DNA of 11,766 nucleotides from Ruminococcus sp. CAG:488 (GCA_000434055.1 HF999611.1:1-11766), one strand, 5' to 3'; numbered from the stretch's first letter, positions 1 through 6,794 are shown. Notes: generated by a model from the letters alone, not told the origin. Numbers and translations are program-made.

Positions 1-502
1 CGTTTGTGCAATGAACCCCTGCCCATGCGGCTATTACGGACACCCGACAAGAGAATGTACCTGCCGCGACGGTGCGGCGGCAAAGTATCTTTCAAAGATA
101 AGCGGTCCGTTGCTTGACCGAATTGATATACATATCGAGGTGCCGCCCGTGGATTTTGAAAAGCTTGCCGACGAGCACCGGGGAGAGCCGTCCTCGGAGA
201 TTAAAAAGAGAGTTGAAGCGGCAAGAAAAATTCAACAAAACCGCCTGAGCGGAACCTCGGCAAACTGCAATGCACAAATGAACGCTGCAATGACCCGTGA
301 ATTCTGCAAGGCAAGCGATGCGGCAATGAAGATGCTTCAGGTTGCCTTTGACAGACTCGGACTTTCCGCCAGAGCATATGATAAAATTCTAAGGGTTGCA
401 AGGACGGTTGCGGACCTTGACAATTCGCCGACAATCGAAGCGTCGCACATTGCCGAAGCGATTCAATATCGCTCTCTGGACAGAAAATTTTGGACAAGGT
501 AA
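1..502 (+). CDS. comM: ComM/YifB-type Mg-chelatase-like AAA+ ATPase, 3' part
   Basis: This is the C-terminal end of a gene that begins upstream of the window; the frame is already open at base 2 (V-C-A before M-N-P-C-P-C-G). Seen: a cysteine cluster CPCG...CTC near the start, which fits the conserved Cys-rich insertion of this family, followed by ISGPLLDRIDIHIEVP, the typical segment around the sensor-2/arginine region. A C-terminal helical Mg_chelatase_C domain follows (AYDKILRVARTVADL, then IAEAIQYR). The visible 166 residues are about one third of the usual ~500. In Gram-negative bacteria ComM is a hexameric helicase promoting branch migration during natural transformation; its role in Firmicutes is less defined. 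The stop is TAA at 500-502. Family assignment is strong from the motifs; the function in this organism is inferred. Confidence 0.93.
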   Translation, partial: VCAMNPCPCGYYGHPTRECTCRDGAAAKYLSKISGPLLDRIDIHIEVPPVDFEKLADEHRGEPSSEIKKRVEAARKIQQNRLSGTSANCNAQMNAAMTREFCKASDAAMKMLQVAFDRLGLSARAYDKILRVARTVADLDNSPTIEASHIAEAIQYRSLDRKFWTR

Positions 503-525
503 GCAAATCGTAAAAATGTGAATTA

Positions 526-553
526 TTGACACAAAATAAAGGTATGATATAAT
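526..553 (+). promoter_or_regulatory. Sigma-A promoter of the acyltransferase gene
   Basis: TTGACA at 526-531, a 16-base spacer and TATAAT at 548-553 preceded by TGA (545-547), giving an extended -10. Both hexamers are perfect consensus. Transcription should start near 560, about 50 bases before the ATG at 609. Confidence 0.85.
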
Positions 554-608
554 TAAAATAGCTTATTATATTGTACCTTTTAAATTATTTGAGAAGGGAA
601 TTCAATTT

Positions 609-1421
609 ATGAAAGAAAATAAAAAGAATATACCCCGAAAAACAATATATTATGAGAACGAATTGACCGACGATTTTGCAAAAATGGGCATTGAAATAAA
701 ACCTCTGCGTGAAAACTACCGTTATATTCACAGAGGTCCGTTGTGGCGTCTTTTCTCATTCATTCTTTACAGAATCATAGGTCAGCCGCTTGCGTGGCTT
801 TATACTAAAATTGTGCCGCTTCACCGTTTTAAGAATAAAAAGGCTATTCTGAAAGTGGGCATTTCCGGCGCATATGTTTACGCAAATCACACCAATTTCA
901 TTCTTGATGCCTTTTTACCGAATTTGATCAGACATTTTCGCAGGGGATATATCGTTGTCGGTCCCGATACAATGTCGGTTCCGGGACTTAATACTATAGT
1001 TGAAATGCTCGGCGCAATTCCGCTCGGCTCAACGATCAAACAGAAAAAAGAAATGATAAGGTGCGTCAAAACACGCATACGTCAGAGAAACCTTGTAACG
1101 ATTTATCCCGAGGCGCACATGTGGCCGTACTATACAGGAATAAGGCCGTTTACGGACGCATCCTTCAGTTACCCTGCTCATACGGGCACACCTGTTTTTG
1201 CGATGACAACCTGCTATCAGAAAAGAAAAATCGGCAGCTTCCCAAAAACAGTAACATTTATTGACGGGCCGTTTTATCCCGATGAAAGCCTGCCGATGGC
1301 TGAGAGAAAAAAGGTTCTGAGAGATCAGTGCTATAACGCAATGAAAGACCGCGCCGAAAAGAATTCGACCTATGAGTACATTGCTTACAGGAAGAAAGAG
1401 GACGGCGAAAGCAAAGACTGA
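609..1421 (+). CDS. PlsC-like lysophospholipid acyltransferase family protein
   Basis: A 270-residue protein of the 1-acyl-sn-glycerol-3-phosphate acyltransferase superfamily, expected at the inner face of the membrane where it would transfer an acyl chain to a lysophospholipid or related acceptor. Seen: a hydrophobic segment at about residues 45-70, then ANHTNFILDAF with H94 and D100. The later block IYPEAHMWPYYTGIRPF (about 165-181, E168) takes the place of the usual PEGTRS motif and is likely acceptor binding, followed by GTPVFAM. The His-Asp spacing is five residues (HX5D), whereas the classical family has HX4D, so either this is a divergent subfamily or the catalytic Asp differs. The start is supported by AGAAGGG ten bases upstream and a consensus promoter. 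It is monocistronic. Substrate is unknown. Confidence 0.85.
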   Translation: MKENKKNIPRKTIYYENELTDDFAKMGIEIKPLRENYRYIHRGPLWRLFSFILYRIIGQPLAWLYTKIVPLHRFKNKKAILKVGISGAYVYANHTNFILDAFLPNLIRHFRRGYIVVGPDTMSVPGLNTIVEMLGAIPLGSTIKQKKEMIRCVKTRIRQRNLVTIYPEAHMWPYYTGIRPFTDASFSYPAHTGTPVFAMTTCYQKRKIGSFPKTVTFIDGPFYPDESLPMAERKKVLRDQCYNAMKDRAEKNSTYEYIAYRKKEDGESKD

Positions 1422-1465
1422 TTTTGCCGTACAAAATGAATAATATGTAAAATTTTTCGTAGATA

Positions 1466-1493
1466 TTGATTAGTAAAATATTTATGCTATAAT
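1466..1493 (+). promoter_or_regulatory. Promoter of the DUF975 gene
   Basis: TTGATT at 1466-1471, a 16-base spacer and TATAAT at 1488-1493 preceded by TGC (extended -10). Transcription is predicted near 1500; a strong AAAGGAGG ribosome site lies about 10 bases before the ATG at 1539. Confidence 0.8.
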
Positions 1494-1538
1494 AGGGGTA
1501 AGCGACAGGAATATGTCGTAAAAGGAGGAAAGAAAACT

Positions 1539-2201
1539 ATGACAAGACAACAGATGAAGGCAATGGCAAAAGCACAGCTCGGGAATCAGATTTTCGGCAA
1601 TACGTGGCTTATCGCCGTTGGCGTGATTACGATTCAGACGGCTATTTCATATTTTGTTAACGCAATTCCCGTAGCCGGTCAGGTTGCATCACTTTTGGTT
1701 ATGGGACCGATTGCATACGGTGTTGCATCAATGTTTCTCAAGCAGACCCGCACGGGCGAAAAAATGGATATCGGTGATATTTTTAACGGCTTCAAAGACG
1801 ATTTTTCGAACACGTTCCTTATCGGACTTATGACGATGATTTTTACTATTTTGTGGAGCTTGCTTTTTATCATTCCGGGTATCATTAAGTCATACAGCTA
1901 TTCAATGGCGGTGTATATCAAGGTTGATTATCCCGACTATGATTGGAAGCAGTGTATTGATGAAAGTCAGCGAATGATGCAGGGACACAAGTGGGAGCTT
2001 TTTGTGCTTGACCTCAGCTTTATCGGTTGGCTTTTTGTCGGCGCATGCTGCTGCGGAGTCGGTACACTCTGGGTAAATGCTTATATGGCTGCTGCGCATT
2101 CTCAGTTCTATGAGAACCTCAGAAGAACGGAAATTATGAACAACGTTGAGAATGTCGACCCACAGTTTAACGCTTATGCTTTCGACGATCGTCAGAACTG
2201 A
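1539..2201 (+). CDS. DUF975 family integral membrane protein
   Basis: A 220-residue membrane protein matching the DUF975 family, which is widespread in Firmicutes and has no established biochemical role. Seen: an N-terminal amphipathic stretch (MTRQQMKAMAKAQL) followed by membrane segments at roughly residues 22-42, 45-65, 85-110 and 155-185. Family hallmarks include FIIPGIIKSYSYSM and the CIDESQRMMQGHKWELFVLDLSFIGW block, in which a cytosolic helix leads into the last membrane region. A Cys-rich patch, GACCCGVGTLWVNAY, lies in the final membrane segment. The start is set by AAAGGAGG at a normal distance. It has its own promoter and terminator. Family assignment is confident; function is unknown. 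Confidence 0.88.
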   Translation: MTRQQMKAMAKAQLGNQIFGNTWLIAVGVITIQTAISYFVNAIPVAGQVASLLVMGPIAYGVASMFLKQTRTGEKMDIGDIFNGFKDDFSNTFLIGLMTMIFTILWSLLFIIPGIIKSYSYSMAVYIKVDYPDYDWKQCIDESQRMMQGHKWELFVLDLSFIGWLFVGACCCGVGTLWVNAYMAAAHSQFYENLRRTEIMNNVENVDPQFNAYAFDDRQN

Positions 2202-2213
2202 AATTAAAAAGCG

Positions 2214-2257
2214 ATCCGCCGGTTCGGAAATTTTTTCGAACCGGCGGATTTTTCTTT
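2214..2257 (+). terminator. Intrinsic terminator of the DUF975 gene
   Basis: A 13-bp perfect stem, 2214-2226 paired with 2237-2249 (ATCCGCCGGTTCG arm), is followed by a T-rich run. It starts 12 bases after the stop codon. The T-run abuts the -35 element of the next gene. Confidence 0.93.
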
Positions 2258-2283
2258 GCAAAAAAATATAATTGTGATATAAT
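2256..2283 (+). promoter_or_regulatory. Promoter of the tRNA deacylase gene
   Basis: TTGCAA at 2256-2261, a 16-base spacer and TATAAT at 2278-2283 with TGA just before it (extended -10). The -35 overlaps the tail of the preceding terminator. Confidence 0.8.
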
Positions 2284-2315
2284 AATCGGCAGAATAAAAG
2301 AAAAGGTGATTTCAA

Positions 2316-2855
2316 ATGATACATGTAAGCAAACCGATGACAGACCTGCCCGAAGAATATAAAACGCCCTTGCAGGAGATGACATATAAATTTCTTGACG
2401 AAAACAATATCCCGTTCAGCAGAGTTGAAAATGACGAAGCCGTGACCATGGAGGATTGTATAGAAATTGATAAGGCGCTTGATATGAAAACCGTCAAGAC
2501 TCTTTTTCTCAGCAACCGTCAGAAAACAAATTTTTATCTTTTTGTAACTGCTGGTGACAAGCCGTTTGTGACAAAAGACTTCAGCTCGGCTCTCGGAATT
2601 TCCCGTGTTTCGTTCGCATCGGCGGAAAAGCTCGATGAGATAATCGGAACAAAGGTCGGCGCAACAACAATTTTCGGCGTTCTTCGCCATGAGGCGGAGG
2701 ATGTTCAGGTCGTTTTTGACAAGGTCGTATGCGAGGACGAATGGTACGGCTGCTCCGACGGCACAACGACGGGCTACATGAAATTGAAAACCAAGGATAT
2801 ACTTGAAAAACTCCTGCCGTATTCAAAGCATAGATATACGGTCATTGATGTTTAA
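2316..2855 (+). CDS. ProX/YbaK-type aminoacyl-tRNA deacylase
   Basis: A 179-residue single-domain protein of the YbaK/ProX trans-editing superfamily, cytosolic. Such proteins hydrolyse mischarged aminoacyl-tRNA, classically Ala- or Cys-tRNA(Pro). Seen: an N-terminal helical segment (TPLQEMTYKFLDENNIPF), a VKTLFLSNRQK block with K61 at the position of the lysine conserved in the family, GDKPFVTKDF, GTKVGATTIFGVL matching the GxxVTPFG motif region, and a closing GTTTGYMKLKTKDIL block matching the substrate-pocket motif of the prolyl-tRNA-synthetase-associated branch. Length is typical for stand-alone forms. The start is supported by AAAGGTG upstream and its own promoter. The amino acid actually edited cannot be read from the sequence. 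Confidence 0.88.
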   Translation: MIHVSKPMTDLPEEYKTPLQEMTYKFLDENNIPFSRVENDEAVTMEDCIEIDKALDMKTVKTLFLSNRQKTNFYLFVTAGDKPFVTKDFSSALGISRVSFASAEKLDEIIGTKVGATTIFGVLRHEAEDVQVVFDKVVCEDEWYGCSDGTTTGYMKLKTKDILEKLLPYSKHRYTVIDV

Positions 2856-2873
2856 GCACTTAAAGAAATTTTG

Positions 2874-2906
2874 TAAACCTGAGTTTTTTCTCAGGTTTAT
2901 TTTTTT
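2874..2906 (+). terminator. Terminator of the deacylase gene, overlapping the opposing gene's stop
   Basis: A perfect 10-bp stem (2874-2883 with 2890-2899), a loop of six Ts, and a T-run at 2900-2906. The right arm contains, on the opposite strand, the TAA stop of the convergent SLOG reading frame (2897-2899). Confidence 0.9.
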
Positions 2907-3227
2907 ATAAAAATTTTAATTGGTTTTTTTATTTCTTTGCATTTCTTAATGACAAATAACGTTCCATGAGAATGTCCGTCCCAAAAAGCTAAGACTGAGT
3001 CCGAATATTCTATAATTTCAATGTTTCTTTTTAATGGTGCACTTCGCCCAAATTTATTATATTCGGGCAAAAATTCTCTTAAAGTAATATTGTTCCGTAT
3101 CGCATATTCTTTTGCACATCTGTCTATACCTATTGCGCCGCCTGAGACAATTTCATTCACATCTTTTGGAAGATATTTCTCTAAATTGTTCAACTAAACT
3201 TCGGGATCCTATAACTGCAATTTTCAT
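2897..3227 (-). pseudogene. SLOG/DprA-like (DUF2493-type) nucleotide-binding protein, frameshifted
   Basis: The gene reads on the - strand from ATG at 3227-3225, placed four bases after a good GAGGTGA site (3238-3232), as M-K-I-A-V-I-G-S-R-S-L, the first strand and GSR loop of a Rossmann-like SLOG fold. The frame then breaks: frame 0 hits TGA after 24 codons. The rest of the protein continues in the +1 frame from about 3193 (N-N-L-E-K-Y-L-P, then EIVSGGAIGIDRCAKEYA, FGRSAPLKRNIEIIEYSD, VLAFWDGHSHGT). The two parts together restore a ~109-residue protein of normal length for this family, whose members are predicted to bind nucleotides or nucleotide-derived ligands. One extra base (or two missing) around 3194-3197 explains the break. 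It may be a real mutation, a sequencing error or, less likely, recoding; no slippery heptamer is seen. The gene is more AT-rich than its flanks, suggesting acquisition. Confidence 0.8.
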
Positions 3228-3247
3228 ATATTCACCTCAAATAATAG

Positions 3248-3260
3248 ATATACGGTATAT
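3248..3260. repeat. 13-bp palindrome between divergent small genes
   Basis: ATATAC-G-GTATAT is a perfect dyad in the intergenic region between the SLOG remnant and the ribbon-helix-helix gene. It lies just downstream of the - strand promoter start. It could be an operator for the neighbouring DNA-binding protein, but in AT-rich DNA a chance dyad of this size is plausible. Confidence 0.35.
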
Positions 3261-3266
3261 TCAATA

Positions 3267-3295
3267 TCGACATTATAGCACATAAAAACTATAAA
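3267..3295 (+). promoter_or_regulatory. Promoter of the ribbon-helix-helix gene
   Basis: TCGACA at 3267-3272, a 17-base spacer and TATAAA at 3290-3295. The start would be near 3302, 30 bases before the ATG at 3332. It overlaps the oppositely directed promoter. Confidence 0.6.
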
Positions 3296-3300
3296 ATAAA
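3272..3300 (-). promoter_or_regulatory. Promoter of the SLOG remnant
   Basis: On the - strand, TATAAT at 3277-3272 is preceded by TGC (extended -10), with a weak TTTATT as -35 at a 17-base spacing. The start would be near 3265, about 40 bases before the SLOG ATG. Confidence 0.55.
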
Positions 3301-3331
3301 CACACAATATAGTTATTATGAGGTGAATTTT

Positions 3332-3532
3332 ATGGCAGTTAAGAGTGTTTCGATAAGAATTGAGGAGGAAATGCTCCGCAAGATAGGCTATGTCGCTGAC
3401 TACGAAGGACGTTCGGTGAACAGTCATATTCTTGTTCTTATTCGTGAAAACATCAAGCAATTTGAGGAACAGAACGGAAAAATCGAGGGCGACATCGACC
3501 CGAATATCAATGTGAAGCCTACCCGAAAATAA
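3332..3532 (+). CDS. Ribbon-helix-helix (Arc/MetJ-like) DNA-binding protein
   Basis: A 66-residue protein. The ATG at 3332 is chosen because GAGGTGA at 3320-3326 sits five bases upstream; a GTG at 3323 is part of that site and not a start. Seen: the strand KSVSIRIEEEMLRKIGYVADYEGRSVNSHILVLIREN, i.e. beta strand (SVSIRI), helix 1 (EEMLRKIGYVADYEG), the turn with R-S-V-N-S, and helix 2 (HILVLIRENIKQF). This is the typical order of an RHH dimerising repressor, in which alternate strand residues contact the major groove. The polar tail (EEQNGKIEGDIDPN) is probably disordered. It is transcribed away from the frameshifted SLOG gene. Targets are unknown; autoregulation at the shared intergenic region is an inference. 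No toxin partner is visible next to it. Confidence 0.8.
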   Translation: MAVKSVSIRIEEEMLRKIGYVADYEGRSVNSHILVLIRENIKQFEEQNGKIEGDIDPNINVKPTRK

Positions 3533-3537
3533 AACCG

Positions 3538-3577
3538 GACCCGAGAAACGTTCAATGCTTCTCGGGTCATTTTTATG
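3538..3577. terminator. Bidirectional terminator between RHH and phosphoesterase genes
   Basis: A perfect 10-bp stem, 3538-3547 with 3559-3568 (GACCCGAGAA arm), has an 11-base loop. The + side is followed by ATTTTTATG. On the - strand the same hairpin is followed by CGGTTTTATTTT, so it can end both convergent transcripts. Confidence 0.88.
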
Positions 3578-3583
3578 TTCTTT

Positions 3584-4669
3584 TTATATTTCGCCGTCCG
3601 TTATGCGGTCAACGAAAAGCAGCTCGCTTTCGTAGGTGTCGGGCTTGTTCTCATCAATAACTATCAGCCTGCCGCCTCTTTGGCAGCCGTAGGTGTGGTA
3701 GCCTGCACCGTGAGTCTGAACAAGCTTGATTCCGTCAACATCCATCGTAAATGTGTTTTTATGGTCGTGGCCGAAGAATGCGGCGACGATATCGCCCGTT
3801 TTCTTCCAGCTCTCAAATTGGGAACCTATTTTATCGGGAGGGCATGGACCCTCGCCGAGAGAGCCGTCAAGAATAGCGCCTTCTTCGGCAATGTAAAACT
3901 TGCCGTTTCGTTCAACAGCGCCCGGAGTGCCCTCGCTGACCTCGGTCAGTTTGTTGTATTCCTGCAAAACAGGGATATGCTGGAAAAGCAGAGAAGGAAC
4001 GGTTTTTCCACCGTTTTCCGCTTTGAGCTCGGCGGCTTTTTTTTCGTACCATGCGATTTGATCGTCATGCACAAAGCCGTAGCCCTCGTCCTTTATCACG
4101 TTGTAGTTTTCGCCACGAACATAGTCGTTCGAATCAATGCACCAAACATTCCATGCAACACGCTTGCCGTCGGAGGAAAAAATCGGCAGATTGTAATTGC
4201 AGCAGCCGTAAACGTCCTCGTCATTCATCGTTCCTCTGAAATTATCGTATTCGCAGTAAACGCTGATTTGATTTTCTTTTGCAAGACAGGGGCAGATCGG
4301 CTCGGCTTCGGCATCGTGATTGCCGAATACGATTGCAAGCGGAATATTCTTTTCCGCAATCGGCGCAACGATTTTCTTTATCGTTTTACGCATATAGTCG
4401 TATGTAAATTCCTGCCAATAGCCGCTGATATTGTCGCCGCCGAAAACAACAAGGTCGGGCTTTGCAAGCTCCATACAGCGGCGGATAACGTTAACTGTTT
4501 CGGCGGATTTGTTTATCGGAATCGATCGGTTTTCGTCGTCATCCATTTCGGGATCGACCTCGTGAATATCAGTCAGATGAAGTATACGGAATTTTCCGTC
4601 CTCACCGAAGCGGAGAGAAGATTGACCGTTTCTGATGTGTTTATGTGAATTAGGTAAGCCCTTTGCCAT
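3584..4669 (-). CDS. Calcineurin-like metallophosphoesterase
   Basis: A 361-residue binuclear-metal phosphoesterase. The ATG at 4669 is preferred to the longer open frame (which extends to 4843 through a terminator and promoter), because GGAGG (4680-4676) lies six bases upstream and a consensus promoter lies just before it. Metal-ligand motifs in order: LTDIHE (D34, H36), GGDN (77-80), GNHD (116-119), a lone H231 in FQHIP, and GHDH (300-303). This full set supports an active enzyme. No signal peptide or membrane segment is seen, so it is probably cytosolic. The layout, with DHKNTF after the last motif, fits the Dcr2/purple-acid-phosphatase-like branch annotated only as a predicted phosphohydrolase. 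Substrate is unknown. It is monocistronic, flanked by terminators. Confidence 0.9.
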   Translation of the reverse strand: MAKGLPNSHKHIRNGQSSLRFGEDGKFRILHLTDIHEVDPEMDDDENRSIPINKSAETVNVIRRCMELAKPDLVVFGGDNISGYWQEFTYDYMRKTIKKIVAPIAEKNIPLAIVFGNHDAEAEPICPCLAKENQISVYCEYDNFRGTMNDEDVYGCCNYNLPIFSSDGKRVAWNVWCIDSNDYVRGENYNVIKDEGYGFVHDDQIAWYEKKAAELKAENGGKTVPSLLFQHIPVLQEYNKLTEVSEGTPGAVERNGKFYIAEEGAILDGSLGEGPCPPDKIGSQFESWKKTGDIVAAFFGHDHKNTFTMDVDGIKLVQTHGAGYHTYGCQRGGRLIVIDENKPDTYESELLFVDRITDGEI

Positions 4670-4699
4670 AACTGACCTCCGAAAAGTTTTATTAAATAT

Positions 4700-4728
4700 A
4701 TAATAATCTTTTAATCCGAGGCTGTCAA
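4700..4728 (-). promoter_or_regulatory. Promoter of the phosphoesterase gene
   Basis: On the - strand, TTGACA (4728-4723), a 17-base spacer and TATTAT (4705-4700). The start would be near 4693, 24 bases before the ATG. The -35 lies directly behind the T-run of the kinase terminator. Confidence 0.85.
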
Positions 4729-4763
4729 TAAAAAGCACCGGCAAATCGTAATGATCTGCCGGT
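4725..4763 (-). terminator. Terminator of the two-component operon
   Basis: On the - strand an 11-bp stem (4763-4753 with 4747-4737, one G-U pair, ACCGGCA core) with loop ATTAC is followed by GCTTTTTATT. It begins seven bases after the kinase stop. Confidence 0.88.
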
Positions 4764-4769
4764 AAAAAA

Positions 4770-6794
4770 TTATTCAGCGCCGTTTGTCGCTTTTTCAAAG
4801 ATAAGAATAGCCTTGAACAGGTCGCCGTCAACGGCAATCTCAAATTTGCCGCCCTGAAGCTCGGTCAGGCTCTTGATAATTGAAAGTCCGAGGCCGTTGC
4901 CGTCGGTATTTCTGGCGGTATCGTCACGGGTGAAACGCTCCAAAAGCTCCTCCGGCGTTGCTTCGATTTTTTTCTCCGAAATGTTTTTCAGTTCGATTTT
5001 TACTCTGTTGTCCTCAATCTCTTTAACATTCAGATAAACTCTTGTGTTCGGCATCGCATATTTTGAGACGTTGCTCAGAAGATTTTCAAATATTCGCCAA
5101 AGCTTTTGCCCGTCGGCGGTTATGTAGATATCCTCCCGAGGAAGACGCTCATCCAGAGTAAGGTTTTTTTCTTCGAGTTTGGAACCGACACCGTCGAGCA
5201 CCTGCGAAATGAAAATACCGAGGTTAAGACTGTCAAGAGTTATCTTGACCGAGCCGGTTGTTATCTGCGAAACGTCAATAAGATTCTGCAAAAGATTTGT
5301 AAGCCGCTTTGATTGCTTGTTGATTATCTCGTAGTATTCATTCAGCTCGGCTTCGCTGCATTTGCCTGAGCGAATGATATCGGTATAGTTAATTATCGAG
5401 GTCAGCGGCGTTTTAATGTCGTGAGAAATGTTTGCGATAAGCTCGCTTCGCATTTTTTCGTTCTTGTTTTTCTCCTCAAGAGCGTTTATAACGTCATCTT
5501 TGAGGGTAATGAAGCTGTCGTTTATTGCCTTGAAATCGCCGAACATTACTCTTGAATCAAGATCTTCGCCATAGTCGCCGTTTGCAAGTCGGTTTCCGCT
5601 CTCTCTTAAACGGTTGAAGTTTATTGCAATGAAAAAGAGGAGAGTTCCGACAACGAGAGCCATTGTGACCTGAATTAACGCAAAAACGGGGAAATTATAG
5701 GCAAGACCTTTTGACTTGAAGCGGAAATAATTGAAGATAATCAGCCCAAGGTCGAGAGCCAGAACGAAGCCGACGGTTATTATCAGCTTTCCGACAAAGG
5801 GCATTTTGAAATAGCCGGATTTTTCGCCGTCCGAATTGCCTTTTCTGATGCGTTCGATTATTTTATAAATAAGGGTATTTCTGAAAACATGACCCGCCTT
5901 TATTCTGACTGCCAGCGAAAGGAAGTAAATAAGCATTATGCAGAAAACGACAAAGGCAAGAATTGCGCATGAGGCATTCCAAAGAACTATGTCATCCTCA
6001 CGGGTTTTGTCAGCGGACATAAGCACGATCATCGAGATGACGAAGCCGTTCATAGCAACGGTCAAAATCGAGAACAGATCAAACGGAATTTTGTCGATAA
6101 ATCTCATATGTCCCGGGGTGTAGTTAACGTTAACCATCAGCACTGCGACAGTTGCCATGCCTGTAATAAGTGCGATGAACATCGCAATGATAATGAAGTA
6201 TTTAAGATTGTTTGCCGTGCGAATAATGATTGATGTAAGCCTGAATGTATCGTCGGCGGAAAGATCCGATCTTATGTAAATATGAATTGTGACAGGTCTG
6301 ATAGTAGCCGAATTCTCGTCAAAAAAACTTGTGGTGCGGCTCGTTCCAAAGCATGTCTGAATTTTTTTGTCGGGACTGTTACCGACAACGTCCGAGAGCA
6401 GCTCACCTTCGTTCAGTTCTCCATTTTGCAAATTGTTGAGCTTATACATACCGTTGTTGGTTCTTGCGGAAATAATGAGATTTGTGTTATCACGTTTGTT
6501 GTATTTCTCGCAAAGCGAACGGTAGAGCTCGTAATCAGAATCGCTGCTTTGCAGCTTTTTAATTTGATTCTTAAAAGACAAAAGAACGTATTCCTCAATA
6601 TTGGAGTATTCCTTGTCAACCTTTTCCTTCATCAGTCGGGTAGTTGTGCTTTCGGTGAGCTGAAATTTATCATAGAAACCGTAATCGGCCATATAGCTGA
6701 CTTCAAGAAACAGGGAAATAACTATTGTCATACAAATAAGGTAGAGAGCTACCGCCGTTATTTTGTCCGCAAGGGTTTTGAGCTTTATTTTCAT
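4770..6794 (-). CDS. Membrane sensor histidine kinase
   Basis: A 674-residue kinase, partner of the upstream response regulator. Predicted layout: membrane segment at 13-33, an extracytoplasmic sensor region of about 160 residues (35-195), then five further membrane segments near 197-222, 236-260, 268-295, 335-356 and 366-391. A HAMP-like linker follows (about 392-440), then the dimerisation/phosphoacceptor helix ELIANISHDIKTPLTSII with H458. The ATPase domain has N box FENLLSNVSKYA (N575), F box ELLERFTRDDTARNT and G2 box GNGLGLSI (632-639). The usual DxGxG (G1) box is replaced by ELKNISEKKI, a variant seen in a group of Firmicutes kinases. ATG and regulator stop share one base (TGATG), implying coupled translation. 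The signal sensed cannot be read from the sequence. Confidence 0.92.
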   Translation of the reverse strand: MKIKLKTLADKITAVALYLICMTIVISLFLEVSYMADYGFYDKFQLTESTTTRLMKEKVDKEYSNIEEYVLLSFKNQIKKLQSSDSDYELYRSLCEKYNKRDNTNLIISARTNNGMYKLNNLQNGELNEGELLSDVVGNSPDKKIQTCFGTSRTTSFFDENSATIRPVTIHIYIRSDLSADDTFRLTSIIIRTANNLKYFIIIAMFIALITGMATVAVLMVNVNYTPGHMRFIDKIPFDLFSILTVAMNGFVISMIVLMSADKTREDDIVLWNASCAILAFVVFCIMLIYFLSLAVRIKAGHVFRNTLIYKIIERIRKGNSDGEKSGYFKMPFVGKLIITVGFVLALDLGLIIFNYFRFKSKGLAYNFPVFALIQVTMALVVGTLLFFIAINFNRLRESGNRLANGDYGEDLDSRVMFGDFKAINDSFITLKDDVINALEEKNKNEKMRSELIANISHDIKTPLTSIINYTDIIRSGKCSEAELNEYYEIINKQSKRLTNLLQNLIDVSQITTGSVKITLDSLNLGIFISQVLDGVGSKLEEKNLTLDERLPREDIYITADGQKLWRIFENLLSNVSKYAMPNTRVYLNVKEIEDNRVKIELKNISEKKIEATPEELLERFTRDDTARNTDGNGLGLSIIKSLTELQGGKFEIAVDGDLFKAILIFEKATNGAE

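Noticed and set aside
1423..1438. Small inverted repeat ATTTTG-CCGTA-CAAAAT after the acyltransferase gene
   Set aside because: A 6-bp AT-rich stem without a following T-run is too weak to call a terminator.
1902..2690. - strand open frame (262 codons) across the DUF975 and deacylase genes
   Set aside because: It crosses a terminator and promoter and is antisense to two well-supported genes.
3190..3200. Programmed frameshift signal in the SLOG gene
   Set aside because: No slippery heptamer, rare-codon hungry site or downstream stem was visible; a simple indel is the better explanation.
2830..3256. 13-base exact repeat ATAGATATACGGT at 2830-2842 and 3244-3256
   Set aside because: One such match is expected by chance in a window of this size, and one copy is inside a coding region.
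3575..4648. Long + strand open frame (357 codons) opposite the phosphoesterase gene
   Set aside because: It is the antisense shadow of a gene with all metallophosphoesterase motifs; it has no ribosome site and its translation shows no recognisable domain.
4670..4843. N-terminal extension of the phosphoesterase
   Set aside because: The extra 58 codons run through the kinase terminator and the gene's own promoter; the ATG at 4669 has the proper ribosome site.
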